DNA from: Holothuria scabra
Lineage: Eukaryota; Echinodermata; Holothuroidea; Aspidochirotida; Holothuriidae
Assembly: GCA_037179385.1 (NCBI GenBank)
Contig: CM074185.1
Location: 53,013,000-53,076,999, forward strand
Length of the DNA stretch: 64,000 nt
Direction: 5' to 3'
Position numbers and translations under genes: made by a program. Positions 44,736 through 56,880 of this stretch are shown in pieces (position 1 is the first letter of the stretch; the number at the start of each line of letters is the position of its first letter). Under the pieces are notes generated by a model, which was not told where the DNA came from, ran no database searches, and saw only the letters and a list, made by a program, of their open reading frames with translations.

Positions 44736-47700
44736 TTAGTTCTCGGGCAGGATTACTATATTTCAGACAAAATAGACTATTGTGTCCCCTACCAAATTAA
44801 ATACTCCTGTACGTATATGTCAATATACAAAATATAAAACTTGAAATGTATGGGAGGCCAAACTTTTTCCGCAAGGAAAATTCCGAGGCCTTAGTCGCCA
44901 TGATCTGATGATGTTATTTAGAAACCACAACAAAACGACAAATCACCTCCTACTTGATTTTTCTCATAAGAGGGTCAGATTCTTCCATAAACCCTCAAAA
45001 TATGTCATAAAATTACAGTTCTACCAACATAACCTTCAGATTGTCTAATATTTGTTAAAAATGACAAACTTTTTCATTTTCGATGAATACTCAGACCAAT
45101 AAAACACCCAAGCGAACGCTCCTAATCGCTCCAACAATTGCTTTTGACACGCATATCAATGAATAGAAAGCCCAAATTTTTCATTGCAACCTTACCCAAA
45201 AAACAATTTTTTTTATAAAATTCTACAACTTCTCCGCTATGATAAGCTGTTAATTTTCAAATCTTCGTTCAAAAAAGGGAAAATTTTTCGGGAAACCTTG
45301 GCCTACTACGATGAAATGCGTAACCCCAAAAGAATTCAAGCTGTCGCCTATGTAGCTTTTTTAATTTTGCCCATTGGAAGGACAAATTCTTCACTAAACA
45401 CCCCAACTTTTTAATGGTCCTTACAAAAGCCAAATTTTTGTTTAAAAACTTTCTTCTAAACAAACTCCGGATTTTTAAATATTTGTTGAAAAAAAGCCAA
45501 GTCACGTTCCACTGAAATTAAATCATTGCCTTTGTCGAGGACTCGAAATGCTGGCCCCCTGTCGGGGAGCTTGGCGCCCCTGTCGGGCAAATCCTGGCGC
45601 CACCCCTGGACCACAGATTTCATTAAAACATAGTAGGGGAAGATTCATCTTCTTCATATTCTTAAATGCTGTGCTCCTTCATAGCCCCACCTGCTGCCCT
45701 ATGCACACGAACAATCGACGTAATCATAGAGACCGATGAATAATGTATGTTTGATATGCAAGTGAAAAAAGAACATAAATGACAAATTTTGAGGATTTGG
45801 CCAATTCTCAATCCTCTTTAAGAATTTATCTTTAATGCATTTAATTCCTTTACAGCAAATTTGTGATCATAAAAACTTTATCAGAAATTTATGGTTTGTT
45901 ACTGTACTGGCAGCGGCAACCTCACCCCTCGAGACAGCCCTCGTCATCATCCATTGGATCCATGTTAGATCTGTGTGCTGTGTCGGGTGCTCAATATTGT
46001 TCTTCCATTCCTCCATACTATTTTGTCACCCTTCTCATAAAGTCCAATCGAACTGAAAGGGGCGTAGGCAAATTGATTGATTGTTGTGTCAGGTCTGCTT
46101 CCTCCTTCACCGGAAGTAGAGTAGGGTCTCTTCTTCTTCTTTTCAAGTTCTCCTTCCTTTTCTTGGTGCTGCCTTTAATCTAGCCTATTCCTACACATTG
46201 AATAATGATTGGTTTCTCCTAATGTGTGGAGAAAGAAATAAGGTTGATAATTCGTCTCTCACCTAGTGAGGGCACTAGGACCCGCCACGTACTATTGACG
46301 CCAACGGGAGATTCCTAGCATCGTGCAGGCCCGCCTATGGAAAAGTTGCTTCCATAAACCTCTCACTGTTTGGGCACATGATTTATATTTTATGGTTTCC
46401 GCTTTATGCAGCATTTCGGGTTGTCTTATGCCAAACTGTATTTGTGATCTTTATAATATTACAAATCCAGTTACTGCTTTTTGAGAGGGTGTGCCCCTTT
46501 GGGGGAATTGGAGTACGAGGCAAGAGTGCAGGGACACTCTCCTTCCCAATTCGGGCGATTGAACCCAGTTGGTCAATTCGGGTAGACCATTGGACATAAC
46601 ATTGGACAAAATGTGCTCTCCCTCCCAACAAAATATAACATTACCCCGTGCCCCTATGGGGGGAGGGTAGGATATCATCAATTTGTGGGTTTGATGTCTA
46701 TTGGCAAAGTTCGTCTCCCCAAATTTAGATAATTTAGACTATTACCCCTTGTGTCCAAAATATATCTACATGACTAGACTAAACACGTGTCTTGCAGCGT
46801 GTGATAGGTAGCAGGCGGGAAAGAATTTGCTTTATTTGGATCCATTATTTAATTATAAATCGGGGAGGAAAGTGCCCGAATTACTTTCGAAATTGTAAAA
46901 AAATCATGCGTTCAACAGTTTAAAACCTTTATTAAAATGGTCGTCCTACCGCGATGTTTTTAACTCGAAAGTTACTTAACCCTAAATCTCCCACCAGGAC
47001 CGCATCATTGCTTAAAGTGAATTTTGGTATCTTTTTCATAAATCACATGTTTTTCCTCTATAATTTTAGGGAGACGGTCCTCCTATTGATGAAATGTAAG
47101 CACAAGGACGTGCCCCGCCCCTCTTGTAATCTAAGGCCTTCGGATTGAGGCTCACCGGTGACACTACTAAACATTAGTTCTCGAAACTTCGTTGCCTGTT
47201 TTAGACAAACGTATTTCAAGATCAAGAACCTATGCTAGAGAAGGGAGCTGCAGGTTGCAGAGCAGTAAAAATTACATGAAAGAAAATTTAGGAACTTGAA
47301 GTCAGCTAAGCAGGTCACATATACGCTTCATTTCCGATTTTTCATTTCCAAAGAACCAGTCGAAAAATTTTTCAAAACTGATTTGCCTATGAACGAAAAC
47401 TATATACTGCTGTGGGGAATGTATTTTGAGGAGCGCAAAGTGCGCCGAAAATTTTGCTTTTCAAACATGTAAACAGTACAAATATGGAGCTTGTATTTAG
47501 AAAAAGTTTGGACAATTATGATAGAATAGTTGGGAACTGCACTGTAGTTGACTGGTGCAACATATGTCAAATCTTCAATTTTTTTTTTATTTTTTAGAGT
47601 CATGTCCCTTCCCCCTGTAGCTGCGACACTTTTTAGAAATGTAATACTTAAGTATTGAAATATGAAGAAATGTATTTGGAAGAGACACTATTAGTCAGAC

Positions 47701-48599
47701 TTACCGTACCTTTTGTTTCAAAACTGCCGGGACTCTTGTACCGTAAAGCAGGCCTATATCACCCCAGATAGTTCCGTTCCTCACATGGCCTGCTTACTTC
47801 TAGCCGCCCCCACAGTAAACTGAGCCCTTGCACTGGCAATACACTCTACCATACGTGTATGAAATATACCGGTAAGCTACTCTGCACTTTGTAAATTTGA
47901 TGTCAATCGAGGAGCTACGCCAATTGAAAATTTTGGTCCCGCCGTCCGGGCAAAATTGGAGTGACAAATGACTTTCTTTAAAGTCGTTTTGGCCTTGGAC
48001 CTCTTCGGTGTGGTCATTTCCACCTTGCCGGGTCTTCGTTCAGTCCCCGTTTTCAAGTCTCAGTTGGTCTTCCTTAGTCTTTTCATGTCTTCGACCGACA
48101 ATTCTTTTATCTACCGGTATAGGTTTAGCCAGAATGTCAAAATTAACGAGGGGGGGGGGGGGCGGGGCAAACTAGGGGCAAAGACAAATGTTTGGGCAAA
48201 AAAATTTCGCTCTCGGAGCGAAACCGAACGCAAAACTCCCACCCTGCCGGTCGGCTTCCAGGGCGGCAACGCCCGAAAGCTGAGGTTTTAAGTTGGCATA
48301 CGTTTGGGGAAAAAATAAATCTCGGAAGAGATATATTATTGTATTTTGGTTGGCCTTCTCCCAACCGACCTAACTTGTGGGCGAGTGGGAGAAAGGACAA
48401 AATCTGAGGGACAAATACCTCACGATTAGAGCCGTGTTCCAGCCTAGGTTGCCTGTGTAGCAGACTGTAGGGCATAATCCTTGTTCAGGTGATTTGCCAA
48501 GCCTTAAATGGGGAGTGAACAAACCGAGTCCGCTCCGCGGGGCATGTTCCAGGCTGCCCCTTAGGCCTCTACCTCTGGAGCGCCGCCGCAATAGGTTCA

Positions 48600-49074
48600 C
48601 CATAGATTTACATCGTACTGTAAATCAATATTACAACGGATCTTCACGGCCAAGTTTATTTAGTGAGTTCAGTGTCCTTTGTGTGACTTTGTACAAGCGC
48701 TTTGGCTTCTAAAGGATAAATAAATGACACATAGCTGCACTTTCCGCCGTCCGAATAGACCTCTTCTTACATAACCAATCTACCGTATAGAGCACAGTTT
48801 GCCTTGTGCAATACAGCCAGGTTTACGGTCGAAAACTACCACGTGAATTTAACCAATTTAAAGAACACACATCCGTTAAAAATTTCAGCTCGTCCGACTT
48901 TGAATTAATAGTACTATACAGACCGGCTGTACTATTCAACCACAATACCAGCAACAGATCACCGCCTACAGTGTATTCAAGACTAGCAGCTGTCTTCAGT
49001 GAATATACGTTTAATTGTATCGTTGGTGTACAGGAACTATTTCGATTTCAGTCGTATTGTTAGTTTAAAATAAA
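48600..49074 (+). promoter_or_regulatory. likely 5' UTR and promoter of the MGST1-like gene
   Basis: Upstream of the start codon the sequence is less repetitive than the surroundings and moderately CpG-bearing, with CCAAT at about 48773 and 48858. No TATA box was seen. The start site cannot be placed. Confidence 0.3.
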
Positions 49075-49209
49075 ATGGCAGTCGATAACGTATCCCTGTT
49101 CGTTCTGGAAAATGATGTTTTTAAAGTGTACTTAACGTATGCTACCTTAATTGTCTTCAAAATGATGTTCTTATCATTCTACACGGGGTCTATAAGAATT
49201 TCGAACAAG
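49075..49209 (+). CDS. MGST1: MGST1-like first coding exon (partial gene)
   Basis: Microsomal glutathione S-transferase 1 is a small membrane enzyme of the MAPEG family that conjugates glutathione to electrophiles (family knowledge). The exon encodes 45 residues from MAVDNVSLFVLENDVFKVYL to SIRISNK. It matches the pattern of the human first exon: an acidic start, a first membrane helix (TYATLIVFKMMFLSFY), then a basic end just before the conserved NPEDC part. It ends in phase 0 at AAG/GTAAGT, the same exon boundary as in vertebrates. No later exon was found to 64000; a large element begins 138 bp downstream. In-frame upstream ATGs were not seen nearby. Confidence 0.75.
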
Positions 49210-49346
49210 GTAAGTAGAAATGGCTTGTAACTATCCGTGCTCAAAATTAAAAAGCTGAGTAACAATAGGTGTAGCTTTGTAAGCGTGACAAGCTGCTGGT
49301 AGCCTACGGAAGCGTATAAGTGCCACAACATCACAAACAAATAACC

Positions 49347-49600
49347 TGACAATTTGCAATAATTTGTTACATTGAGCACATATATCTCAACAAAATGCAA
49401 AAAATTGTGCCTTTTCACGATTACTCATTTTCTTGCAATGCAGCAAAATATTGATTAATGCTTTATTGTCGAGTTTACACAACTCATGATCTCCACAATT
49501 ATTTGCACAATGGCAGATTGTTGACTTTTTCAAACTTTGCATGGGAGCATAATTTTACTCAATGTTCAATTGACATTTTGTGATCTCCACAATTATTTGC
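49347..49600 (+). repeat. left terminal inverted repeat arm
   Basis: Begins TGACAATTTGCAATAATTTG. Pairs with 63747-64000. The only difference noticed is CACGATTA here against CACAATTA. The arm may extend further left than 49347, since the partner is cut by the window. Confidence 0.8.
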
Positions 49601-50640
49601 AAAATGTTGAATTCCTTACTTATAAAAACTTTGCAAAGAAGCAAAATTTTACTCATTGTTTGATTGACATTTTGTGATCTATACAATTATTTGCAAAATG
49701 TTAAATTTTTTACTTATAAAAACTTCACAATGCAGCAAAATTGTACTCAATATGTCAATTGACATCTTGTGACCTCAACAATTATTTGCAAAATGATTAA
49801 TTCCTTACCCATAAAAACTTTACAAAGAAGCAAAATTTTACTCAATGTTCAATTGACATTTTGTGATCTCAACAATTGTTTGCAAAATGTTGAATTCCTT
49901 ATTTTTAAAAAGAAGCAAAATTTTACTCAATGTTCAATTGACATTTTGTGATCTCCACAATTATTTGCAAAATGTTGAATTCCTTACTTATAAAAACTTT
50001 GCAAAGAAGCAAAATTTTACTCATTTTTTAATTGACATTTTGTGATCTATACAATTATTTGCAAAATGTTAAATTTTTTACTTATAAAAACTTCACAATG
50101 CAGCAAAATTGTTCTCAATATGTCAATTGACATCTTGTGATCTCAACAATTATTTGTAAAATGATTAATTCCTTACCCATAAAAACTTTACAAAGAAGCA
50201 AAATTTTACTCAATGTTCAATTGACATTTTGTGATCTCAACAATTGTTTGCAAAATGTTGAATTCCTTATTTTTAAAAAGAAGCAAAATTTTACTCAATG
50301 TTCAATTGACATTTTGTGATCTCCACAATTATTTGCAAAATGTTGAATTCCTTACTTATATCAAACTTTGCAAAAGAGCAAAATTTTACTCATTGTTTAA
50401 TTGACATTTTGTGATCTCTACAATTATTTGCAAAATGTTAAATATTTTACTTATATACACACTTAACAATGTTCAATTGACATTTTGCGATCTCAACAAT
50501 TGTTTGCAACTTGAAAATGTTGAATTCCTTATCTTTAAAAACTTTGCAAAGAAGCAATTTTACTCATTGTTTAACTGACATTTTGTGATTTCAACAATTA
50601 TTTGCAAAATGTTGAATTCCTTACCCAGTTCGAAAAACGT
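49550..50640 (+). repeat. left subterminal tandem array
   Basis: About 11 to 12 units containing TTGACATTTTGTGATCT, spaced 94, 95, 94, 85, 94, 95, 94, 85, 95, 76 and 98 bases. Units 49664-50031 and 50032-50400 form a duplicated 368-bp block, so short open frames at 49769 and 50137 translate identically. These frames are artefacts of the repeat. Confidence 0.9.
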
Positions 50641-50662
50641 ACAGCCAGTCGAATTTTGGACA

Positions 50663-50731
50663 CCCCCACCAGACATGAGACCCTAGCGACGGCCCTATGT
50701 TAACACATGATCGTCTCATGTCTGGTGGGGG
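50663..50731. repeat. perfect 18-bp stem with 33-base loop
   Basis: CCCCCACCAGACATGAGA at 50663-50680 and its exact inverse at 50714-50731. It is followed by GGTTCGATCC, which resembles a Pol III B box missing one base. It lies just inside the left tandem array. Confidence 0.75.
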
Positions 50732-52316
50732 TTCGATCCTTAACTAGCGGGATAGAGCCCCTTCCCCCCCCCCCCCGTCGTGTCATGACCTCTTTTCAAA
50801 TTAATGTCTTGCAAAATGTCGGGATTCTTTGTGCATATAACTCACTGACAAAGTTGAACCAACTGTAAACTTAAATAGCATAAACTTGTAGCGGTAAACG
50901 ACGCCGTATCCATTTTCAAAGCCAGGGGAACGCTGACAGTTCCCGAACATCACCCCTTGGGGTTGTATGTGGCAGCCTCATTGGGTAGGAAGTAGGCTTC
51001 TAGACCAACGTGCTTAATATGATGGCTCGGATACTTGGTTTGGAACTCAAGGTACCACAAATTTATTTCAAATTTATCCTTTTATATAACATGAAAAAAG
51101 TTCAAAGTAAAATGACAATGATAACCTTCTGAAGATTCGGCCATTTAATGTCCTGCTCAAAGCTACATGCTGTATCGGAAAAGGAGGTGAAAATTCTAAC
51201 AAGAAAGGAAAATTTTTCTCACGCTCCGCACCACAAGATGCATCGACACTCCTACAGGCTATACATGGCAGGCTTTCGATATCATGTGATTCCCGCAAGC
51301 AGTGTTCATGGTTACCACAAGCTAACATGGTGCCACTACTGACTACAAATATAAGAGTTCTGGGTTACCCACCTGTCGTTCGTGAAAATGCCCCCCGCCC
51401 CCCCCCCCCCCCCCAATATCTTGCGTGAGGACATTGGTTACAAACTTCAAGACTCACATGTTTTTGGAAAGAATATTTATTGAAAATCAGAAAACTTGAA
51501 TAAAATAAATCCTGGCTTCACTTTAAAATCTGACAAAAACAACAGTACTAATCCGATTGTCGTACGGGACGGGAGGGCTGCATCCCGTATTGCCCAAACT
51601 TTGCTGGACTGGTGCCCCAGTCGGACAAAAATTATGCCCTTGGTGGATTCTGGAGTCGGGCAAAAAGTCACGGCCCCAAGAATTAAGAAAGAGTCCCCGG
51701 TACGGCCATGGCTGACAGCTCCCCTTATATGTAGTGGAACTGGACCCGTGCTGGTGTCGCATCTTATGCTTATATGACAGCAGACAATTTTACTTGCACA
51801 TTCCGGCATGAGGTGGCTTAGTAAGTGATATTCATGTTAAAATCGATCTCAAGTTTAATCTACGTAGCTTCAGCATGTTAAGCCATTTAGTTAAGGTATA
51901 ACGCACAATGAACAGAGGGCAAAACAGTCTACGAGGGAATGAGTTCCGAATTCCCCATATCGAGGAGGCGTGGGGTCTAATTAATGGAGAGTGTGGGTGA
52001 ACACCCCCTTCTTTGATTTGCAATAAACTTATTTCATTTTTCATCAACGTGGGTACAAGACAGTGAATATTCTTTCCCCATATACAGATAGACATACCGA
52101 AGTGCATGCACACACGTTTTATTTACATTATGATTTGGCACTTATTTCCTCGAAAGGGGGGGGGGGGTATCAAAAGAAAACGCCAAAATATAGGCAATAC
52201 GGATAGGTTTTGACAGAGTGGTTGTTGGAGGAAAACCTCTCCCACTTTGCTGGATTTTTGGTTTTAAGTTTACACCCAGAAGAACTTGCTTACATGCAAC
52301 AATACTAGCAACATTA

Positions 52317-52400
52317 GCAGCAGCAATAACAATCAAATCTGTTCCAAACGAAACAACATAAGCAGCAGTAATAACAATCAAATCTGTTCCAAACGAAACG
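52317..52400. repeat. 45-bp tandem duplication
   Basis: Two copies of an AGCAGCAGNAATAACAATCA unit followed by AATCTGTTCCAAACGAAAC, differing at one or two bases. Confidence 0.75.
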
Positions 52401-55234
52401 AATAGTCCACTTGCAGAAATCTCAACAGAGAAGTGAAAGGCGCCTTGATGCACATATTTTTTTATTGCAGCGAACGTAATTAAAGGTCTAATCTGCTCAC
52501 CCCAAACAATACCAATTCTCCTAACCATCTTACCTAACTTGAAAGTCATATTTTTATCACCCCAAATAGTTCCAATTCTCCCAACCTACTTACTTCTATA
52601 GCCCCTCCCACATCTATCTGAAACTCATCATTATCCAGGCACAATCCTAGTTTCTTACATCAGGGCATATTCCACTGAGCGTACAAGTCCATAATGTACG
52701 ATCAAAAACACTCTCAGTGCACATGCTGTGTAAATGAGCTGTGCTGCATTTTCTTTTTAATTTGATGTCAATCAAAGAGCAGTACCATATTGAGACTTTT
52801 GACATACGTAGCATGAAGGTGAAACTGTAGTATGGGGTGATGAATGACTGCCTTTGCCAGCCCCTCCAACGACCAGACTCCACTAGCGTAGCCAGCGGGG
52901 GGGGGGCAGGGGAGCAGAGGGCCCCCCCCCCCCCACAGAAATTTTGGGGACGCGATGGGCGATGTTGAAAAAATGAAGGAGAGCAAAAAAAAAAATTAAA
53001 AAAATATAAAAAAATATAAACGGCAAGAGGAGGGAGGGAATCCGGGGCATTTTTTTTTTACAGTTTTTCGAGGGGGGGGGGGGAAGCTCTTAGTCGTTAC
53101 GATAAAGTTTGCCGTTCCAGACGGTGGCAAGAGTCCCCGATGGTTTACCTGTTTTTTGCTCTTAAGGGACAATTTCCCTAATAAGGTCCCCAAATTTTCG
53201 GCGCGCTACGCGCGCTGTAAATTCACTCCTTTTTTTTTTTTTTTTAATATTTCCTTTCCACATATCTAGAGAGTGTAAGTCCTGTCAACATTACCAAGAA
53301 ACAGGGAGCAGAGTACACAGGTTATTTAGAGGTCTTAAATTTCATCCCATATCACAAAGCCTAGTTGCTGTTCTCTTGTGTGTGTCACGCGATAGGTCAG
53401 TTGGTGAGCGACTCACGGACAGACGGAGCATAGTTTGGTTATTTTATCGAGTATTCCAGGTGTTTTCGACGCAATGTATGTTATCCCCGATACGGTCTAC
53501 AACCCCCACAGTTTATATTTTTTTTTTCTTTTTGTTCTTAATGATTACATAGGCTATGTTATTTTTGTAAGTCTACCAAAAATTTTCGCGCGCTTTGCAA
53601 TTTCACGATTCAGACTCAACAGAACACTATCAGTGCGCAACTCGGCTTTTAAAACATTAAGTGATATTGTGCAAAATGTGCCAAGGGGTGCAATAACATG
53701 GGATAGTAAGGCTCCTTCATATCCCCTTCTCACCACCCCCTCCACATAGGGGCCGTCGGAACTTGTGGTCGCTGACATGGCCCGTCCCCTGTCGGGAATA
53801 ATCTGTCGCCTTCCCATGGTCGGTTCAGGGAGGTGTCATTTGAATCACACCTCCCTGGTCGGTTTAATTATTTTGGCTTTCAAAAGAGTTATTTCTGCGA
53901 TAAAACCCAAAATGTTCAGAATGCTTTTCACACTCTTCCTCAGTACCGTTACCTAGAGCTAATAAATTACAAACCCTTCCCATCTTTTCAAGTAAATTAA
54001 TATGTAGAATAAATGGATTCCATCTCATTTCGCAAAACCAGGGAGGTGTGATCTCTTGTGTCAGTCGTGCGGTACGGACTCGAAGAGGGAAGTACAATAT
54101 AAGTTGTGCCCGATAGGGCCAAAAGGCCGTGACAATTGATCTATATAAGCTTTAAATAAGTACAGATTCTTTTTAGTGTAGGCTAACCCAAAAAAATTTC
54201 GCCCGCTTTTCCACGGTTAAATCAGTGCGGAAATATCTTCCTCTAGCATATACAAATTTTATGTCGTATATGACTCGCAATGGCAGGTATAGTGCACAGG
54301 TTTTCTTTAAATCTCCCTCACCAACTCATCGATGGCATCCTGGCTGTCGGGACTTGGGGTCGCTACCCACCCTACCCCTCCCCCGTTCGGAGAGTGGCCC
54401 TTCGTCGGGCAAATCCTGGCGCCAAGCCTGGAGGGAAGACACATTTTCCAGTTATGACTTGTATATGTGTAATGAAGCAATGAACTAAAGATGGAAGCTG
54501 CATTTCTTTGGAGAGCGGCAACTATTTTGGAGGGGCGATTTCACTAGGAAGGCGTGTCGCCCCTCTAAAACCCCCCTGTGGAGAACACTAGAATCTAGTA
54601 TAAAAAGAACAAAATCTACCACCATGTTGCATCTAAGCTCTTCGAGACAGCAAAAAAATTCCAAAAGGGGAGGGGAACACCCAGGAAGACAGGCCCGTAG
54701 CCAGGGGGTTCGCACTTACTCCCGCCCAGACCTATTTTTTATTATTTTTTTTTTTATTTAAATGGAGTTTTGGCGTTTTTCAAGGTAAAATGTCAATTCC
54801 GCTGGTTTAGCCAATGTAAGTCTTATGAGTAGCTGTTTTGTTTCAGTGCAACACAATTTCCTAGGGCCCCATTGACTCGTCAGTAACCCTCTTACTGGCA
54901 CACACTAACTCTCGAGGGAATAAGGAAAACATTGATACAAGATTGAAAATGTCCAAAAATTCCAGCTAAGGTGTTCACCAGATCGCTCAATTTTGATGTA
55001 AAATTGCAACATCTCCTTGAGGTAGGAGTGGGAAAACCACACCCTCTCCCCGTTCGGATGCTGGGCTCCTCACTTGGGCGCTTCGCTCCCTCAAGAAAAT
55101 GCCACACCCCAGTGGCAGCGATGAAAAATGAAAAAGTGGGGGCTAAAGGTATGTGCAACCCCTCAATATATGTCAAGTGCTCCAATTAAGAAGCGGGGAG
55201 GATTTCAAAGTTGGGCTGAACATATTCTTGCTCT

Positions 55235-55550
55235 GAATACTCAGGAAGTGCCGTTTCCGGCCATCTGAGGGGTTTGTAAAACCAAAAATTTCCTGGTTCG
55301 CTCCCCACCAATCGATGGTAGAACTCCGCTTAGAAACATGTATTGACATTTTTTATAGATAATTTTTTTTTTTTTTTTGCATTAATTAAGAAATTTCAGA
55401 AATGAGATCCATTTCCAGGTTGGGAACATGCAGCATAAAACACTCGGGAAGTGCCGTTTCCTGCCATCTGAGGGGTTTCTAAAACCAAAAATTTTCTTGT
55501 ACGCTCCGCGCCAACCGATGGTGGCGCTCCGCTTAGATAGTCTTGTCGGT
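55235..55550 (+). repeat. 'cgctccgcgcc' dispersed repeat, doublet
   Basis: Two units about 195 bp apart, both with AAGTGCCGTTTCC, CATCTGAGGGGTTT, AAACCAAAAATTT and GATGGT...CTCCGCTTAGA. The second has TACGCTCCGCGCCAACCGAT. Confidence 0.7.
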
Positions 55551-56524
55551 CAAGATTGGGGACGATGAGTCGACTTTGCCCCCCACAAGAAAATCCTGGC
55601 TACGCCCCTGCCAGACTCTGTTGTACAGGGGGTGTGTGGGGGCTTGGGGACTCGACCCCAAATGGGATAGCCACGTCCCTATTTACTCTTTTAACATCTG
55701 ATTACCATCAGAAATTGTGAACTGATAAGATCTTGTTGTAGAAGCCAACGTTTTTTTTGCAATACAAACTCTATATCTTGAAATAATTGTTTAAAAAGAG
55801 TTGAATTCTCAAGTTGTTTGCCTACTAAACACCTAACTGTGGATCGTTTTAAAACAAAAAAGGCAAAACATGTGTTGCTTCCCCTAATCTAGTTACGTTA
55901 TTAACTGCACAAATGATAGTGATTCTCGTTTCATACGGTCGTGATTTACTTCTGCTGAATAAATCATTGCTTAGGGAAATCTAAAGTCTACAAATCACAT
56001 TCGTTCATCGCGTCTTAAGAATATTGGGAGAGATGCCGTAAGTGGCATCCATAGTCAGATAGTAGCGTTAATGAAATCGAGTTGACGGATTAATTATATT
56101 GAAAGATAAAAAACGAGACTTTTTTCTGGAAATTTCCTTAGATGTATATCAGTGCAGGCGTTTATCGCATGAATGCTGTCATTGAATACAGGACCGGTTG
56201 CTCGGTCGCTCAGTGAAGCTTAGTTTTATAATTTTTTTCCAGTAAAATGTCGCTACATGACAGATTAATATAGGCCGTTATGTTGAATAAATTATTTATA
56301 GCATGGTACTGTATATTTATTACCAGAGGCAGATTTAGGATATGGGACGGGGGCCCTGGCTCCGGTTCCAACTGAAAAAAGTCGAACTTTTTTACTTCGT
56401 AGAACAATTATAAGACCCTATCCCAACTTGAATAGGCCTACGTGAGGTGTTATATTTGCTTACAAAGAAAATTCGGAGAACTCGCAACCCGTCACACAGC
56501 CAGTAAAGACGCTACCCAAATGAC

Positions 56525-56880
56525 TCTCTAAGCGGAGCGCCACCATCACTGGAGCGGAGCATTCAGAAAATTTTGGAAATCGCCAACTCTCAGTCAGCCG
56601 GAAATATCATTCACCGGGCTTGTAAGCAGAATTTAAGCAGTCGTTATTTCCAGCTTTCTTTGTGCAATGAAATGTTTAGATCAATAAAACAATGAAGTTG
56701 CAAGGCGCAAATTATCAGAAATTTGCCTAACGATCTCCAGGGGTTATTTGGTGTAAATAAGGGACGAAGTCGAGGGACATTAGCGGAGCTCCACCATAAT
56801 TGCTACGGAGCGTAAGGAAAATGTTGAAAACCGCGACCCCACATGTAGAGAGCCAAGAATGTCATTTCCCAGGCTTGTAA
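56525..56880 (-). repeat. 'cgctccgcgcc' dispersed repeat, inverted doublet
   Basis: TAAGCGGAGCGCCACCATCA near 56529 and TAGCGGAGCTCCACCATAAT near 56782. Each is followed by GGAGCG and AAAATTTTG or AAAATGTTG and an inverted CCGGAAAT-type segment. Reverse orientation relative to 55235-55550. Confidence 0.65.

Larger units (their letters stand above)
39700..48600. other. repeat-rich region between two divergent genes
   Basis: No convincing exon on either strand. Contains copies of the 'cgctccgcgcc' repeat (about 40735-40995 and 44440-44735), GTCGGGG-rich repeat debris (43430-43870, 45535-45610), tails related to 57000-57610 (42470-42860, 47160-47630) and several runs of G or C. Confidence 0.5.

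Noticed and set aside
49769..50319. Two short open frames with identical translations (49769-49951 and 50137-50319)
   Set aside because: They are the same frame read twice through the duplicated 368-bp block of the tandem array, not genes.
52142..52549. 135-codon minus-strand open frame in the large element
   Set aside because: It spans a 45-bp tandem duplication, contains no recognisable domain and looks like open repeat sequence.
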